Below, piece after piece: positions 62,005 through 64,000 of a DNA stretch of 64,000 bases. Below the pieces are notes generated by a model. That model was not told where the DNA came from and searched no databases. It worked only from the letters and a program-made list of their open reading frames with translations. Every line of letters starts with the position of its first letter. The first letter of the stretch is position 1. Origin of the DNA: Wenzhouxiangella sp. XN24 (lineage in GTDB: Bacteria; Pseudomonadota; Gammaproteobacteria; Steroidobacterales; XN24); the NCBI RefSeq assembly GCF_011064545.1, contig NZ_JAAMFG010000034.1:558001-622000 (forward strand), given 5' to 3'. The position numbers and the translations under genes were made by a program.

Positions 62005-64000
62005 TCACAGCTGGAACGCCCGCTTGCGGAAGCGCTGGCGCACGAGCTCGGCAAGCGTGTTGATGACGAAGGTCATGACGAACAACGTCAGCGCGGCAAG
62101 AAACAGCGTGCGGTACAGGGTGCTGTCCTTGACCGCTTCCGGCAGTTCGACCGCGATGTTCGCCGACAGGGTCCGCAGCCCGGAAAAGATGTTCCAGTCG
62201 AGTATCGGCGTATTGCCGGCCGCCATGACCACGATCATCGTTTCGCCGACCGCACGCCCCATGCCGATCATGACGGCCGAGAACACGCCGGAGGCCGCCA
62301 CCGGCAGGATCACCCACATCGCGGTCTGCCAGGGGGTCGCGCCCGCGGCCAGGGACGCGGCGCGCAGGTGGGACGGCACCGAGTTCAGCGCGTCCTCCGC
62401 GAGGGTGTAGATGTTCGGAATGACCGCGAAACCCATGACGAAACCGACCACCAGCGCATTGCGTTGCGAATAGGTGTCGATGACGCCGCCGCGTGGATCG
62501 TAGCCCAGCGCGGTCAGCAGCGCCGACAACCCCAGGGAGAGCCCGGACGCCGCGAGGAGGAACACGATCCAGCGAGCGAAATCGAGCCGCCCGGCCTGCT
62601 CGCGGCGCCGCTCGCGCAGCATCAGGCGCCAGTGGTGGCCCCAGCCACGACCGAATCCCCAGGCCACGAGCATGAAACTCAGCGGGAAACCGACCAGGAA
62701 AAGGAACGGCATCCCGGTGCCCACGTCGCCGTTCACCCAGGCCTTGAAGTCGCCGTAGAAGAACAGTCGCTCGAAAGCGGGCCCGAGGCGGTAAGCGACG
62801 TAGCCGAAGACGAAGATCGACAGGATCATGAAGAAGAACTTGGGCACCCCGCCGAGCCTGAGCCCCACCTTCGGCGGCAGCATCTGCCAGGTGAAGGCGC
62901 CCAGCATCAGCCCCATCGGGATCGAGACGAAGGCGAGCAACACGGCCGCGATCCACTCCTCGACGATCGGCGCCAGCACCAGCGCCGCCACGAATCCCAG
63001 CACCACCGTGGGCAGCGACTCCATCATTTCCATGACCGGCTTGACGGTGGCGCGCACCCTGCGATGCAGGAACTCCGAGGTATAGATCGCCCCCAGCAGC
63101 GCGATCGGCACGGCGAACAGCAAGGCATAGACCGTCGCCTTGAGCGTGCCGAAAATCAGCGGCACTAGCGAGTACTTCGGTTCGAACACGTCGGTGCCGG
63201 AGGACGACTGCCAGGTGTAGGTCGGCTCGGGATAGCCCTCGTACCACAGCTTGCCGAACAGGGCGCGCAGGGTGGTCTCGGGATGCGGGAAATAAAAACG
63301 CCAGGCGTCCACGGCGCCGGTGTCGTCCGCCAACAGCAGGCCGTCCATGCGCGGCATGAGCATCAGGTTCGCATCCACGTCGGGATCGCTGTCGCGCTGC
63401 AGCTTGAACAGCGTGCGCTCGGCGGTCGAGTAGCGCACCCAGACGCTGCCGTCCGCCCCGAGCGTGGCCATGGCCTTCTTGCGCTGCGCCACCGAAATTT
63501 CGGTGACCGGGGTGCCCTGGTTCTCGTGCACCCGGGCGCGCACCATCTCGTAGCCGTCGGTGGTGCCCGCATCCGGCGCCTCCAGGCGGAAGAACACGTC
63601 CACCGCGCCGTTCGAACCGCCGACCACCAGCGCGTGCTCCGCGTTGAGGAAGTCCATCGCGGTGATGGCCACGCTCTCGTCGAAAGCGCGGGTGGTCTCG
63701 GCCAGCACCGGGTTGTTGAAGTCCCGCAGGTCGTAGCGATAAAGTGTCCCCACGGCCGTGGCGATGATCACCCGATCCGCGGCGCTGTTCATCAGGACGC
63801 GGGTGACCTCCGTGTCCTCCGGCAGCGTCGGCAGTGTGGTGGACGTCAGCCGGACGGTCTCCGCGCCGGTCATGAGGTTGCGCTGGACCACCGCGCGCGA
63901 GACACGCGCCACGCCGACGGCATCCACCGTGACGAACGAGCGCGTCGGTCGTTCATTCGTGCCGCCCACGCGGTAGTCGATGGCGACGATCGCGTGTTCG
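62005..64000 (-). CDS. pstC: Phosphate permease PstC, long form, N-terminus outside the window
   Basis: At least 664 residues are visible and the frame runs open to the window edge. The first 265 residues are soluble and repeat-like (DRVIIATAVGTLYRYDLRDF, HALVVGGSNGAVDVFFRLE, KAMATLGADGSVWVRYS), suggesting WD40 or beta-propeller-type blades in the periplasm. The permease starts near YSLVPLIFGTLKATVYALL and has the PstC loop ALNSVPSHLRAASLAAGATPWQT. Long PstC proteins are known from Pseudomonas. A GTG at 63969 is in frame but probably internal. Any pho box would lie beyond the edge. Confidence 0.93.
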   Translation of the reverse strand, partial: EHAIVAIDYRVGGTNERPTRSFVTVDAVGVARVSRAVVQRNLMTGAETVRLTSTTLPTLPEDTEVTRVLMNSAADRVIIATAVGTLYRYDLRDFNNPVLAETTRAFDESVAITAMDFLNAEHALVVGGSNGAVDVFFRLEAPDAGTTDGYEMVRARVHENQGTPVTEISVAQRKKAMATLGADGSVWVRYSTAERTLFKLQRDSDPDVDANLMLMPRMDGLLLADDTGAVDAWRFYFPHPETTLRALFGKLWYEGYPEPTYTWQSSSGTDVFEPKYSLVPLIFGTLKATVYALLFAVPIALLGAIYTSEFLHRRVRATVKPVMEMMESLPTVVLGFVAALVLAPIVEEWIAAVLLAFVSIPMGLMLGAFTWQMLPPKVGLRLGGVPKFFFMILSIFVFGYVAYRLGPAFERLFFYGDFKAWVNGDVGTGMPFLFLVGFPLSFMLVAWGFGRGWGHHWRLMLRERRREQAGRLDFARWIVFLLAASGLSLGLSALLTALGYDPRGGVIDTYSQRNALVVGFVMGFAVIPNIYTLAEDALNSVPSHLRAASLAAGATPWQTAMWVILPVAASGVFSAVMIGMGRAVGETMIVVMAAGNTPILDWNIFSGLRTLSANIAVELPEAVKDSTLYRTLFLAALTLFVMTFVINTLAELVRQRFRKRAFQL

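Overview
This window is a 64-kb piece of a high-GC (roughly two thirds G+C by eye) gammaproteobacterial chromosome. It carries almost only housekeeping genes, densely packed, mostly on the minus strand, with frequent 1-10 base overlaps. The evidence for Gammaproteobacteria is the rpoE-rseA-rseB-rseC cluster, the surE-pcm-yqaA-nlpD-rpoS cluster, the rpsB-to-accA cell-envelope cluster, SdhE with YgfX, and a prfB gene with the +1 frameshift. The order rpfE-like / recJ / prfB / lysS is the one known from Xanthomonas rpf regions, although no quorum-sensing rpf gene is present. I see no rRNA, tRNA, CRISPR array, insertion sequence or prophage.

Layout. 1-5389: start of lepB, lepA, a small glutaredoxin-like gene, and the sigma-E operon (rpoE, rseA, rseB, rseC) with a likely sigma-E promoter. 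4796-9312: succinate dehydrogenase operon, read from an SDHAF4-like assembly factor through sdhC, sdhD, sdhA, sdhB, sdhE and ygfX into the rpoE region. 9412-16247: ygfZ, then lysS, prfB, recJ and an rpfE-like gene with a 12-bp tandem repeat, then an Mth938-domain gene. 16313-20084: rpoS, nlpD, yqaA, pcm, surE. 20149-28983: smrA, a thioesterase, truD, ispF, ispD, ftsB, eno, kdsA, pyrG, tilS. 29032-29556: an unrecognised exported protein. 29664-48079: accA, dnaE, lpxB, lpxA, fabZ, lpxD, skp, bamA, rseP, dxr, cdsA, uppS, frr, pyrH, tsf, rpsB. 48356-54802 (plus strand): map, glnD, dapC, dapD and a lipoprotein alpha/beta hydrolase. 54858-64000: a phosphate-transport locus.

The phosphate locus is the most unusual part. 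A standard pstC-pstA-pstB set (large gammaproteobacterial forms of PstC and PstA) is followed, before phoU, by a second overlapping set: a PstS-like binding domain fused to a PstC-like permease, a second PstA, and a PstB-like protein whose Walker A motif is intact but whose ABC signature, Walker B, catalytic glutamate and switch histidine are all changed. This looks like a transporter-derived module that cannot hydrolyse ATP normally by itself. It could be a phosphate sensor acting with PhoU, or a transporter that borrows the intact PstB; this is inference.

How the genes work together: RpoE with RseA/RseB/RseC and the protease RseP couple envelope stress to the lpx, bam and skp genes present in the same window. 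SDHAF4-like protein and SdhE both serve flavinylation and assembly of SdhA. GlnD (nitrogen) and PhoU/Pst (phosphate) are nutrient-signalling nodes. RpoS and its linked surE, pcm and nlpD genes belong to stationary-phase survival. Start-codon use is unusual: many genes appear to start with TTG or GTG inside TTGA or GTGA overlaps with the preceding stop.
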